A DNA stretch of 64,000 bases from Actinomadura terrae (GCF_022751215.1 NZ_JAICDG010000007.1:377643-441642); one strand, 5' to 3'; counted from the stretch's first letter, positions 33,305-40,765 are shown. A program made the numbers and translations. The notes: generated from the sequence alone by a model not told the origin.

Positions 33305-33775
33305 ATGGGATCGCGGATGTCCAACCCCACCGTTCTCGTACCCGAACTCATACCGGTGGCGGGCGCGCTGGCCAAGGCCACCGGCAACGGCTCGCTGCCG
33401 GGGACCCCGATGGGCCTGGCCGGCCTGCGCGTCGCCCAGATCGTCGGCAGCACCTACCTGGTCATCCGGTCCACCAAGGCGCTGCGTGAGGCCGGGGAGT
33501 CCGAGGAGCGGATCGCCGCCGTGGCGTCCTGGCGGAACGCGCCCTACTTCACGGGCCCCGAGCAGGCGGCGCTGGCGCTGGCGGAGGCGGTGTTCCAGCC
33601 GGCGGCCGAAGGCGAGCGGGTCTCCGACGCGCTGTACGCGGAGGCGGCCGCGCACTTCGACGAGAAGGAGCTGGCCACGCTGATGATCGGGATCGGCCAG
33701 GTCGCCTTCTGGGCCACCGTCGCGCTCATCGGCAAGCCGGTTCCGGGCGTCGCCGAAGCGGAGACGTGGAGCTGA
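33305..33775 (+). CDS. Carboxymuconolactone decarboxylase-like protein lacking the CxxC (paralogue)
   Basis: A 156-residue CMD/AhpD-fold protein, clearly related to that at 11090-11596: LRVAQIVGSTYLVIRSTKALREAGESEERIAAVASWRNAPYF, GERVSDALYAEAAAHFDEKELATL, and the tail ALIGKPVPGVAEAETWS. As in the paralogue, the redox CxxC-xxH helix reads GSTYLVIRS, without any cysteine. AGGAGG precedes the ATG. Driven by the promoter at 33219-33245, divergent from the sigma gene at 32274. A very strong terminator follows. The role is unknown; a non-redox binding or regulatory function is inferred. Confidence 0.85.
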   Translation: MGSRMSNPTVLVPELIPVAGALAKATGNGSLPGTPMGLAGLRVAQIVGSTYLVIRSTKALREAGESEERIAAVASWRNAPYFTGPEQAALALAEAVFQPAAEGERVSDALYAEAAAHFDEKELATLMIGIGQVAFWATVALIGKPVPGVAEAETWS

Positions 33776-33792
33776 TCGTCCGAGGCCGGCCC

Positions 33793-33839
33793 GCCCGCCG
33801 GGGGCGTTCACCGTATTGCGGTGAACGCCCCCGGCGGGC
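33793..33839. terminator. Perfect 21-bp stem-loop after the second CMD gene
   Basis: Arms 33793-33813 and 33819-33839 are perfectly complementary (each starts or ends GCCCGCCGGGGGC), loop TATTG. It lies 17 bases after the stop codon. No T-tract follows, as is usual in actinomycetes. Confidence 0.85.
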
Positions 33840-33954
33840 GCCTGCGCGCAATAGTGGGAGCCACCGAGGAGGATTCGAACGGCAGTGGCGACAAGGATGG
33901 CCGCGACAACTCCATGCCCGGCCCACCGCCCGACACCGGGCAGATCTAAATAAA

Positions 33955-34009
33955 TTAGGCTAGCCTATCCTTAGTAAAGTTAGTCTATCCTAAATAAGGT
34001 TCGCCTAAG
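33955..34009. promoter_or_regulatory. Three tandem IdeR/DmdR-type iron boxes
   Basis: In an AT-rich patch: box 1 at 33955-33973 (contains palindrome TAGGCTAGCCTA), box 2 at 33975-33993 (AGTTAGTCTATCCTAA), box 3 at 33995-34009 (TAAGGTTCGCCTAAG). By eye boxes 1 and 2 match 15 of 19 positions of the iron-box consensus TTAGGTTAGGCTAACCTAA. Clustered iron boxes precede bfrB in mycobacteria, where IdeR activates. The bacterioferritin gene is the next gene, but about 440 bases away. Confidence 0.7.
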
Positions 34010-34448
34010 AAATTCGGACGGAAATAGATCCTTTCACGGGGTCCGATTGATCGCCATTAACTTGACTGATCGGTTGCGCGGCGCCATGACCATGGACAAC
34101 GTCCAAAGCCACTTGTCAGGAAGCCCGGAAAACTTCATGCCGACTAGAAAGACTCCCGTCATGTTGAAAGGCGCTCCGGCGTGAGATGGTCCGGTATATG
34201 CGAGTGAATTCTGTCGGAATTCATGCACCATCGACTGCCCGACCTGCGGCAAGAGTGTACAGGTCGACGCGAGCCCACGCCTCGGGATCTTCCTCGTTGA
34301 GGAATCCGCGCGCCCCGGTGACGACTCTTTCCGGACCGGCGGAGCCGCCGATCCGCGCAGTTGGCCCCGCGAATTCGCTCGGCGCCGAACATTCAACTCG
34401 AAGTTTCAAACCTGGTCGGGCCCTTCCGCTCGTGTGAGCATCAGCGCC
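34010..34448. other. 439-base intergenic stretch between iron boxes and bacterioferritin
   Basis: No protein gene is recognisable. Third-position GC bias is absent in all frames, and base composition is lower in GC than the neighbours. A 32-codon ORF (34086-34184, MTMDNVQSHLSGSPENF...) exists but has no ribosome-binding site and atypical codons. The stretch may be the long control region of the bacterioferritin gene or the remains of a lost gene. Confidence 0.5.
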
Positions 34449-34946
34449 ATGGAAGGTGACAGCCAGATCATTGAGCTGCTCAACGAGCAGCTCACCGCGG
34501 AACTCACGGCGGTCCACCAGTTCTTCCTGCACGCGAAGATGCAGCAGGACTGGGGTTATGTGCGACTCGCCAAGCACACCCGATCGGAAGCCCACGACGA
34601 GCTGAAGCACGCAGAGCGGCTCACCGAACGCATCCTTTTCCTGGAGGGTGCGCCGAACTACCAGGACCTCAGCGCGCTGCGAATCGGGCAAGGCGTTCCC
34701 GAGCAGCTCCGCAACGACCTCGCCCTGGAGCTGGAGACCGTCACGCGGCTGCGGGCCGGCGTCGAGCTGATGCGCTCGCGCGGCGACATCACCTCGGCCC
34801 GGATCTTCGAGGAGATCCTCGCCGACGAGGAGGAGCACGTCGACTACCTGGAGACCGAACTCGGGCTCCTGGAGTCCCTCGGTGAGCACAACTACCTGCA
34901 GCGCCTGACCGACGCCCCCGGGGAGGACTTCACCGAACCCGTCTAG
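34449..34946 (+). CDS. bfr: Bacterioferritin, heme-ligand Met replaced by Leu
   Basis: A 165-residue four-helix iron-storage protein, normal length. MEGDSQIIELLNEQLTAELTAVHQFFLHAKMQQDWG starts like all bacterioferritins; ferroxidase ligands E18, E51, H54 are in place and a second E-x-x-H pair is in ILADEEEHVDYL. Bfr dimers normally bind heme between two Met52 residues; here position 52 is Leu (DELKHAE instead of DEMKHAD). It may thus store iron without heme, or be a Bfr-like partner subunit. Start at 34449 rather than the in-frame GTG at 34434, on family N-terminus. Probably iron-regulated through the upstream boxes. Confidence 0.9.
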   Translation: MEGDSQIIELLNEQLTAELTAVHQFFLHAKMQQDWGYVRLAKHTRSEAHDELKHAERLTERILFLEGAPNYQDLSALRIGQGVPEQLRNDLALELETVTRLRAGVELMRSRGDITSARIFEEILADEEEHVDYLETELGLLESLGEHNYLQRLTDAPGEDFTEPV

Positions 34947-35144
34947 ACCCTCGCGCCGCCCCTCGGGGCGCGGACTTCGCACCGTTTCCGCTCGCACCCG
35001 GCCACCGAGGACCAGGCCACTTTCGGATCGGGCCCCTTCCGGACGTGGGCCCGGATGGTTCCGGCGGCCGGGTGCCCTACTCCTGTCCCCGGAGTGCGGC
35101 ACCACGCCACGACGGTGGCCGCACCATCGAGAAGGAGCACGATC

Positions 35145-35813
35145 GTGACAGAGACCAGCACATCCCACGATCCACCCAGCCCCGCCGCGTCCGCGACGCC
35201 CGAGGAGCGGCTGGTGCTGGAGATGTGGCGGACCCCCGTGTACCAGGCCGACTGCACCGGCGCCGCTCGGCACCTCCCGGACCTGCGTACGCTCATCCTC
35301 GACGGCGGTGGCGATGGGCACGCCGACGGCCCCGGCGGGCCGATCGCATCACCCCCGACCATGCTCACCCGGGACCACCCCTCGATCGACTGGCTGAGGC
35401 ACGAGATCGGCCTCGCCGGCAGGACCCTCGCCCGTGCCGTGCTGGGCGAGGCCGCCGACGAGATCCCCGACCACGAGGTCCACACCGAGGCGTGGGCGCT
35501 GGTCTGCCGGCCCGGTGAGCCGTTCCGGCCGCACACCCGCCATGACGCCGCCTGGTCGGGCCTGCTGTCGGTGGCCGCCGACCCGAGCGTCGACGCCGAT
35601 GCCGGCCATCTGGAGCTGCTCGATCCGCGTCCCGCGGCCGTCACGCGCGACGCCTCGCCGGGGGCCGTCCACTACACCCCCGTCCCCGGCCGGATGATCG
35701 CGTTTCCCGGCTGGCAGGCCAACTGGATGAGGGCGACCACCACCCATCTCCGGCTGAGGGTCGCGATCGCCTGGAACATCGTCTACCACCAACCTCGGAG
35801 CCGGACGTCATGA
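35145..35813 (+). CDS. Putative 2OG-Fe(II) oxygenase (PF13759-like)
   Basis: A 222-residue protein. After a Pro/Ser-rich N-terminus and a helical region, residues about 120-215 resemble the double-stranded beta-helix oxygenase group of TIGR02466/2OG-FeII_Oxy_5: WALVCRPGEPFRPHTRHDAAWSGLLSV, HLELLDPRP, PVPGRMIAFPGWQANWMRATTTHLRLRVAIAWNI. The HTRHD segment could provide the first metal ligands; the distal His expected after FP-W appears to be Asn (QAN). GAAGGAGC precedes the GTG start. It overlaps the next gene by ATGA. A substrate or even activity cannot be stated. Confidence 0.6.
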   Translation: MTETSTSHDPPSPAASATPEERLVLEMWRTPVYQADCTGAARHLPDLRTLILDGGGDGHADGPGGPIASPPTMLTRDHPSIDWLRHEIGLAGRTLARAVLGEAADEIPDHEVHTEAWALVCRPGEPFRPHTRHDAAWSGLLSVAADPSVDADAGHLELLDPRPAAVTRDASPGAVHYTPVPGRMIAFPGWQANWMRATTTHLRLRVAIAWNIVYHQPRSRTS

Positions 35814-36439
35814 CGCTGATCACCCCCGCCCCCGCCCCTGTTCCCACCCCCGTCCCCTCCTCCGGCCGCGATCGACGCAGTTGCGGTCACGCGGGACCGG
35901 CCGTCCGCCGGCACTGGGGAACGCCGGTGGCCTTCGCCACCCTCGACCCGACAGGGCTGCTGGCCCCCTCCGCCGGGGCCCTCAGCGCCGAGGGCCCCGC
36001 CCTGGAGGTCGTGCCGCCCGGAGAAATCATCACGGACCTCGCGGCGGCGACCGCGCGGTTCCAGACCTCGTTCGACGCTCTGGCCGCCGCCCACGAGCCC
36101 GGACTCGCGCCCCCCGCCGGAACCATCGACATCGCCGTCCAGGTCTGGCGGGAGGGCTACCACATGCCGCCCAGTGGCAACCCGGCGAGCCAGATCGCGT
36201 GGTGGATCCTGGACGCGGGTTCCGCCCCCGAGCGCCCGGAGGCGGGCGCCATCATCATCGCCGACCCCCGGTCCGGTCCCCCGGTCCCCTCGGCACTGGC
36301 CCGCCTCTGGGGACGCCACCTGATGATCGGCCCCCGTCCCGGCTCGCACATCGCCGTCCCCGGCTGGCTCACCGCCTCGGTCCAACCCGTGGAGGCCGGT
36401 CAGTACGTTCTGGTCGCCATCGCCTCGACCGCCAGGTGA
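35810..36439 (+). CDS. Degenerate 2OG-oxygenase-like partner protein
   Basis: A 209-residue protein whose second half follows the same pattern as the preceding gene: IAVQVWREGYHMPPSGNPASQIAWWILDAG, AIIIADPRSG, GPRPGSHIAVPGWLTASVQPVEAGQYVLVAIAS. The dPR and PGW landmarks align with DPRP and FPGW of its neighbour, but the HxxxHD cluster is missing, so metal binding is unlikely. ATGA overlap means coupled translation. A likely interpretation is a heteromer of an active (or semi-active) and a structural subunit. N-terminus is Pro-rich and low complexity. Confidence 0.5.
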   Translation: MTLITPAPAPVPTPVPSSGRDRRSCGHAGPAVRRHWGTPVAFATLDPTGLLAPSAGALSAEGPALEVVPPGEIITDLAAATARFQTSFDALAAAHEPGLAPPAGTIDIAVQVWREGYHMPPSGNPASQIAWWILDAGSAPERPEAGAIIIADPRSGPPVPSALARLWGRHLMIGPRPGSHIAVPGWLTASVQPVEAGQYVLVAIASTAR

Positions 36440-36819
36440 CCTCCGAGCCGGCGGCACCGGACCGCCCCGGCGGATCGGACGGCGGGCTCGGTGGCCTGCG
36501 CGGAACCTCGAAGTCCCCCGCGTGGACGCGGCGGGCCCTCAGCGAAGACGCCGGGCGACGCCGTACCTAACGGGGCCTGGAGTTCTGACCGCAACCTGGA
36601 GCGGGCCACCCGCGTCCGTTAACGACCGGCCGGACCGCATCCTTCCCGTGCTTCGGCCGCCCGGGAGGACGCCACAGGAGAGCGGCGGCGCTTCGCGCCG
36701 GACGAAGCCGCCGCCGGGGCCGCGCTCGGCACGCGTGACGGCCGCCGCCGGCGAGGAACGCCGATCCTCGCGAGCTGCTCTCGCCCCGACCGCGGGACGG
36801 AGAGCACAGGGCGCCACGC

Positions 36820-36939
36820 GTGCCATGCGCCGGGTTCGGCGCGGCCGTGCTCACCACCGCCGCGGGCGTCGTGGTCATCGGCACCGCCTTCTTCGCCGTC
36901 ACCCCGGACGGCGGAGCCGCCGTCCGGGTCACGCGGTGA
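36820..36939 (+). CDS. Possible 39-residue single-pass membrane peptide
   Basis: A GTG-initiated ORF, VPCAGFGAAVLTTAAGVVVI, continuing through GTAFFAVTPDGG to VRVTR and TGA. Almost every codon ends in G or C and the peptide forms one clean membrane helix, unlike the other frames. There is no good ribosome-binding site, and its 3' end overlaps a terminator-like hairpin serving the opposite strand. It may be a genuine microprotein or a decayed gene end. Confidence 0.3.
   Translation: MPCAGFGAAVLTTAAGVVVIGTAFFAVTPDGGAAVRVTR
36903..36928. terminator. Perfect 12-bp hairpin after the P-loop ATPase operon
   Basis: CCCGGACGGCGG (36903-36914), AG, CCGCCGTCCGGG (36917-36928). It lies 33 bases beyond the stop codon of the minus-strand ATPase gene (36961) and probably ends that operon. 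Confidence 0.6.
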
Positions 36940-36960
36940 CGTTCCCCGCCGACATGGCTC

Positions 36961-37563
36961 TCATCGCCCTCGGAGCACCGTTTCGTGGATGTGCTGTTCG
37001 ATCTCCGCCACGCGTTCGTCGACGGGTGCGGGCGGCACGTCGACCAGCTCGTAGCCATGGGCCCGGTACACCTGCTCGTGGACGCGCGCGAAGGCCAGGG
37101 ACTCCTCGAAGGTGATCCGGCGCGCGGCGGTGGGGGCGACGAAGCCGATCGGCTGGATCAGGAAGACCTGCCGGTGATAGACGCCGTCGCGCTCGATGCG
37201 GTCGATCGCCGCCGCCAGCGCCTCGGGAACGGCGCGCCGCAGGTAGCGGGCCAGGGCCAGCGTGCACAGCGGTGAGCGGTCGTAGATCTGCACCACCGCG
37301 CCGGAGGCGTCGGCCGCCCGCTGCCGCTGCTGCTGCGTCCGGAGGATGTCTTCAAGGAATCCAGGACCGTTCCAGGGCTCCTGTTCGCCGCGGGCCTGCC
37401 GTTGTGCGATGACATCGGTGGCCGCCTCGTCGATCACCATGTGCCCGCGGTCCCTCAACCGGTGGGCGATCGTGGTCTTGCCCGCACCCGGGGCCCCGGT
37501 CAGCACGTACCGCCGGGGTCGCGGGGACGCCTCCCCGGCCGGGCCGGTCTCGTGGTCAGCCAT
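36961..37563 (-). CDS. P-loop ATPase/kinase-like protein (AAA_28)
   Basis: A 200-residue cytoplasmic nucleotide-binding protein: Walker A GAPGAGKTTIAHRL near residue 24, GHMVIDEAATDVIAQ (Walker B-like), and IYDRSPLCTLALARYL. This is the AAA_28 group of small ATPases related to NadR-type kinases; individual functions are unknown. Start MADHETGPAGEASPRPRRYVLTG at 37563. It lies 31 bases after the APH-type gene, in an operon with it and the epimerase-hydrolase fusion. Confidence 0.8.
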   Translation of the reverse strand: MADHETGPAGEASPRPRRYVLTGAPGAGKTTIAHRLRDRGHMVIDEAATDVIAQRQARGEQEPWNGPGFLEDILRTQQQRQRAADASGAVVQIYDRSPLCTLALARYLRRAVPEALAAAIDRIERDGVYHRQVFLIQPIGFVAPTAARRITFEESLAFARVHEQVYRAHGYELVDVPPAPVDERVAEIEQHIHETVLRGR

Positions 37564-37594
37564 GCCGCCCACCCTCACACACCGGTCGGGGCCT

Positions 37595-38401
37595 TCAGGC
37601 CATGTCCCAGAGCAGGCGGTAGTAGTCGATGCGCTCGGGGTCCGGGTCGATCCCGTACGCCTCGTACAGGACGCCGTCGTACCCCGGCCCGTAGTCCCAT
37701 TCCGTGCTCCACGCCGCGACCGCGAGGTCGGCCCACCGGTCGGCCGTGCCGAGCGACCCGAGGTCCACGTGCGCGGCGAACGCGCCGTCGTCGTGCAGCA
37801 ACGTGTTGGGAACGCACGCGTCCCCGTGGCACACGACGAGCCGGTCGATCTCAGGCGGCTCACCGATGCGCGCGCGGGCCTTCGCGAGCTCCAGGTGCCG
37901 GTACTCGGGCGACCGGTCGGCCGGGCCCTCCCCTTCGGCGATGCGCTCGTCGGCGCGGACGAGCCGCCGCTCGACGCTCCAGTCGAACGGGCAGCCGTCG
38001 ACGGGGAGGGAGTCGTGCAGCAGGCGCAGCCCCCGCCCGATCCCGGCCGCCGCCGTCGCCGGGTCGTCCTTCCACCGGGGGTCCACCGCGGAGCTGCCGG
38101 GGACCTCCGCGGTGACCAGCCACGCGCCCTCATCGTCCGTACCGTGCTCGATGACCTGCGGGACGGAGGTCCATCGCCCCGCCCAGGCTAGCCGCTCCGC
38201 CTCCGCGGCCAGATCGATCTCCGGCGTGCCCGCGGCGACCCACTTGACGTACCTGACCGCGCCGCCTTCCAGGCGGAACGTCAGTCCCCCGAGCTCGTTG
38301 CGCCACACCGGAGTGACGGTGTCTCCCCCGGCGAGAGCCGCGACGGCGTCGGGAACGTCCACGGGACCGGTCGGAATCTCGGCATTCTCCAGGCGGCTCA
38401 T
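37595..38401 (-). CDS. APH(3')-like aminoglycoside phosphotransferase
   Basis: A 268-residue protein-kinase-fold phosphotransferase. The N-lobe has GGLTFRLEGGAVRYVKWV (ATP-binding lysine), the catalytic loop is VVCHGDACVPNTLL with Asp as base, and HVDLGSLGTADRWADLA is the metal-binding segment. This pattern and length match APH(3')-type aminoglycoside kinases (kanamycin/neomycin inactivation). Linkage to an epimerase fusion suggests either resistance or a metabolic small-molecule kinase. 13 bases after the upstream gene stop. Confidence 0.82.
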   Translation of the reverse strand: MSRLENAEIPTGPVDVPDAVAALAGGDTVTPVWRNELGGLTFRLEGGAVRYVKWVAAGTPEIDLAAEAERLAWAGRWTSVPQVIEHGTDDEGAWLVTAEVPGSSAVDPRWKDDPATAAAGIGRGLRLLHDSLPVDGCPFDWSVERRLVRADERIAEGEGPADRSPEYRHLELAKARARIGEPPEIDRLVVCHGDACVPNTLLHDDGAFAAHVDLGSLGTADRWADLAVAAWSTEWDYGPGYDGVLYEAYGIDPDPERIDYYRLLWDMA

Positions 38402-38414
38402 AGGCTCATGATCG

Positions 38415-40112
38415 TTACAGGCCTTCCGGGCTGGTCACAAATGGTTTTCCCATCCGGAGGCCGTGGGCCACCCGGGCCGGATGGGTGAGCTGAGGGTAGT
38501 GCCCGGCTCCGGCGATCTCGGTCACCGGCTGGACGACGTCCATGGCCAGCGGGTCGGCCGATCCCACGATGATCTCGACCGGGACGGCTACTTCGTCCAG
38601 CAGCGCTCTCGTTCGCTCGCGTTCGGCGTGAGCCGCACGCAGGGCCGTGACCACCCGGCGCGGCGCGCCCGGCCGCCGCAGGTCCGCGGCGGCACTGGCG
38701 ACCTCCGGGCCGTCCGGCAGGCCGAGCGTCCCGGCCAGCCGGGAGGACGACATGCGCCGCATCACCGGCACGGCGACACGCGAGCGGGTGAACCGCGAGC
38801 TGGGAGTTTGCAGGAACGACGGGGAGACGAGGACGAGCTTGCTGACGCGTTCGGGATGCTCGGCGGCGAAGCGGAGCGCGGGCGCGCAGGCCAGCGAGTG
38901 CGCGACCAGCACGGGCCGGGTGCGGACCGGGCTCATCAGGTCGGCCAGCCATGCGTCCGTCGGCAGGGACGAGGCGGCCGAGCGTCCCAACCCGGGGAGG
39001 TCAGGCGCCAGGACCGGGCCGGTGAGGTGGGGTGCCAGCGGCGCCCAGACGTCGGCGTTCATCGGCAGCCCGTGCAGCAGGACGTGGGCGGGGCGATGGC
39101 GATCACCGAGCATCCAGGTTCGCGTGCCCGCCACGGAGGCGAAGCCGTAGGGCCTTGTCCAGGGCGACGCGGCGCCGAAGCGGGCGGCCAGCAGGTCGTC
39201 GGCCCAGGTCCGCAGCGCATCGGCGGCCGGAGGCATCTCAAGGCCGACGGACGCGGCGAGGGCGGAGGCGGAGGCTGTCGGGTACCGGTCGGCCGACAGG
39301 AACGACAACGTCTCGGGATCGGCCCCGGTGAGCTTGCGCGGGAGGCGCCGCAGGAGGCCCACGGGCACGGACCGGCGGGGCGCCCGCACCCCCATGTGAT
39401 CGGCGATAATGCCGATCAACTCGGGGAGCGGGGGTGTGGCGTCGTCGAGCACCCAGTGGTGCTCGTTCGGCGGTGCCGCGGGGATCTCGGCCAGGAAGCG
39501 TGTGAAGTAGCCGATCGTGACGATGGGCACGAAGACGTCCGGGCCGCCGGGGAACGCGGGTAGCCGTCCGTTCCACAGGTTCTCGACGAGGGCGGCCGGG
39601 CCGATGTACTGGCCGGGCCCGATCACGCTGCTGGGGTTCGCGATGGTCAGCGGAACGTCCAGCTCGCGGGCCCGCGCGCGTACTGCGAGGTCACCCTCGA
39701 TCTTCGACGCCTCGTAGGCCCCGAGCCTCGCGTAGTCGGGCTGTCCGCCGGCCCCGCTCACCCGGTAGCCGCTGACGTGCACCAGCCGCCGCAGCCCGGG
39801 CAGCGCTGCGGCCCATTCGAGCACGTTGAGCGCCCCCGTCACGTTGACCGCCCGGGCCTCCGGCACCGCGAGGCCGAACGCGTAACGAGCCGCGACGTTG
39901 TAGACGTCGCGAGCGGCGGGCAAGCCGGTGAGCGGGCGCGTGATGTCGGCGGTGACCACGACGAGCCCGCCCGTGTCGACGCCCTGGCCGGTGAGCCAGG
40001 GCGTGAGGGAGTCGTCGCGGACGACCGCCGCCACCCGCCGTCCCCGGCCGAGCAGCTCGGCGACCAGCGAACGGCCGATGAAGCCCGTCGCCCCGAAGAC
40101 GATCGCATCCAT
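38415..40112 (-). CDS. Fusion of NAD-dependent epimerase and alpha/beta hydrolase
   Basis: A 565-residue two-domain enzyme. Residues 1 to about 325: extended SDR/epimerase (MDAIVFGATGFIGRSLVAELLGRG; NVLEWAAALPGLRRLVHVSGYRV; YEASKIEGDLA with the Y-x-x-x-K pair). Residues about 330-565: alpha/beta hydrolase (AHVLLHGLPMNADVW oxyanion region, VAHSLACAPALRF with nucleophile Ser, VGSADPLA acidic residue, GAGHYPQLTHP histidine). No frameshift is seen, so it is a true fusion. It probably reduces/epimerises and hydrolyses a common substrate. AGGAG precedes the ATG. It heads an operon with APH and ATPase genes; a TetR box lies in its promoter. Confidence 0.87.
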   Translation of the reverse strand: MDAIVFGATGFIGRSLVAELLGRGRRVAAVVRDDSLTPWLTGQGVDTGGLVVVTADITRPLTGLPAARDVYNVAARYAFGLAVPEARAVNVTGALNVLEWAAALPGLRRLVHVSGYRVSGAGGQPDYARLGAYEASKIEGDLAVRARARELDVPLTIANPSSVIGPGQYIGPAALVENLWNGRLPAFPGGPDVFVPIVTIGYFTRFLAEIPAAPPNEHHWVLDDATPPLPELIGIIADHMGVRAPRRSVPVGLLRRLPRKLTGADPETLSFLSADRYPTASASALAASVGLEMPPAADALRTWADDLLAARFGAASPWTRPYGFASVAGTRTWMLGDRHRPAHVLLHGLPMNADVWAPLAPHLTGPVLAPDLPGLGRSAASSLPTDAWLADLMSPVRTRPVLVAHSLACAPALRFAAEHPERVSKLVLVSPSFLQTPSSRFTRSRVAVPVMRRMSSSRLAGTLGLPDGPEVASAAADLRRPGAPRRVVTALRAAHAERERTRALLDEVAVPVEIIVGSADPLAMDVVQPVTEIAGAGHYPQLTHPARVAHGLRMGKPFVTSPEGL

Positions 40113-40125
40113 GTGCGCTCCTAAT

Positions 40126-40136
40126 GGATCGGTCTA
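40126..40136. promoter_or_regulatory. TetR half-operator in the promoter of the fusion gene
   Basis: GGATCGGTCTA, whose complement TAGACCGATCC matches the repeat at the tetR start (40753-40762, TAGACCGACC) at 9 of 10 bases; CTACAT follows both. It lies between the terminator at 40160 and the fusion ATG. Confidence 0.5.
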
Positions 40137-40150
40137 CATATTTTCTTCGC

Positions 40151-40179
40151 CAAAAGAGAGCCCGCCGGTCGCGGCGGGC
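40151..40179 (-). terminator. Hairpin plus T-tract terminating the TetR gene
   Basis: Arms 40160-40167 and 40172-40179 (GCCCGCCG and its complement), loop GTCG, followed on the minus strand by TCTCTTTT. A classical intrinsic terminator; the fusion gene downstream therefore needs its own promoter. Confidence 0.75.
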
Positions 40180-40184
40180 CCGTC

Positions 40185-40742
40185 TCAGCCGAGCAGGGCG
40201 GTGATCTGGCGTCCGACGCGCGTCAGCGGCTCCCTGCTGCGGTGGGCCTTGGCCAGCAGCAGGGCCCCCTCGATCAGCGCCAGGACCGTCACCGCGAGGT
40301 CATCGGCGTCCGCGCGTCCGTCCAGGCGGGCGCGCAGGGCCGCTTCCCATCGGGAGTAGACCTCCGAGCAGGCCTCCTGCAACGGGTCGCTGGTCGCGGC
40401 CATTTCCAGCGCGACCGTGGCCACCGGGCACCCTTTGCGCCAGCCCGACTCCTCCAACCGGTCCCCCAGGTGCCGCAGCACCGCTTGGGCGAACTCCGCC
40501 GCGGAACCGCTGGACTCCGCCAAGCCCTCCATGCCGTCGCCGATCGCCAGCCCGGCCCGCCGGATGGACGCGCCGACCAGCTGGTCCTTGCCCTCGGGGA
40601 AGTGGAAGTAGAGCGAGCCGCGAGGCGCGCCACTGGCCGCGACCACCTGGTTGAGCCCGGCGCCGGAGTAGCCGCCGACCTCGATGAGCTCCTGCGTCGC
40701 GTCCATGAGCCGGTCCCGCGTCCGCGCACCCTTCTCTCCCAT
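40185..40742 (-). CDS. TetR-family regulator (YcdC/NemR-like)
   Basis: A 185-residue regulator: TRDRLMDATQELIEVGGYSGAGLNQVVAASGAPRGSLYFHFPEGKDQLVGASI is the HTH; the C-terminal helices include GWRKGCPVATVALEMAA, with the Cys-Pro motif seen in NemR/YcdC relatives that sense electrophiles. The start at 40742 lacks a strong ribosome-binding site. It is terminated before the fusion gene, but both promoters carry the TAGACCGAyC element, so it most likely represses itself and the epimerase-hydrolase operon. Confidence 0.85.
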   Translation of the reverse strand: MGEKGARTRDRLMDATQELIEVGGYSGAGLNQVVAASGAPRGSLYFHFPEGKDQLVGASIRRAGLAIGDGMEGLAESSGSAAEFAQAVLRHLGDRLEESGWRKGCPVATVALEMAATSDPLQEACSEVYSRWEAALRARLDGRADADDLAVTVLALIEGALLLAKAHRSREPLTRVGRQITALLG

Positions 40743-40752
40743 GGCGAAAGAG

Positions 40753-40765
40753 TAGACCGACCTAC
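40753..40765. promoter_or_regulatory. TetR autoregulatory operator
   Basis: TAGACCGACCTAC with GTAG-N6-CTAC symmetry, 11 bases upstream of the tetR ATG; the same element recurs upstream of the fusion gene. Confidence 0.5.

Larger units (their letters stand above)
36440..36960. other. 521-base gap with one possible tiny membrane ORF
   Basis: No full-size gene is recognised. Only the tract 36820-36939 shows coding-like codon bias. The remainder has no consistent codon bias and no homology I can name. Confidence 0.5.

Noticed and set aside
34086-34184. A 32-codon ORF that could be a peptide precursor for the nearby oxygenase-like genes
   Set aside because: Atypical codons, weak initiation region, and bfr lies between it and the oxygenase-like genes. 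Not enough to call a precursor.
34034-34396. A 120-codon minus-strand ORF in the region upstream of bfr
   Set aside because: No ribosome-binding site, no codon bias, no recognisable fold. The Met-rich stretch looks accidental.
34947-34975. GC-rich stem after bfr
   Set aside because: Only six good pairs with bulges; could be a weak terminator but not distinguishable from background.
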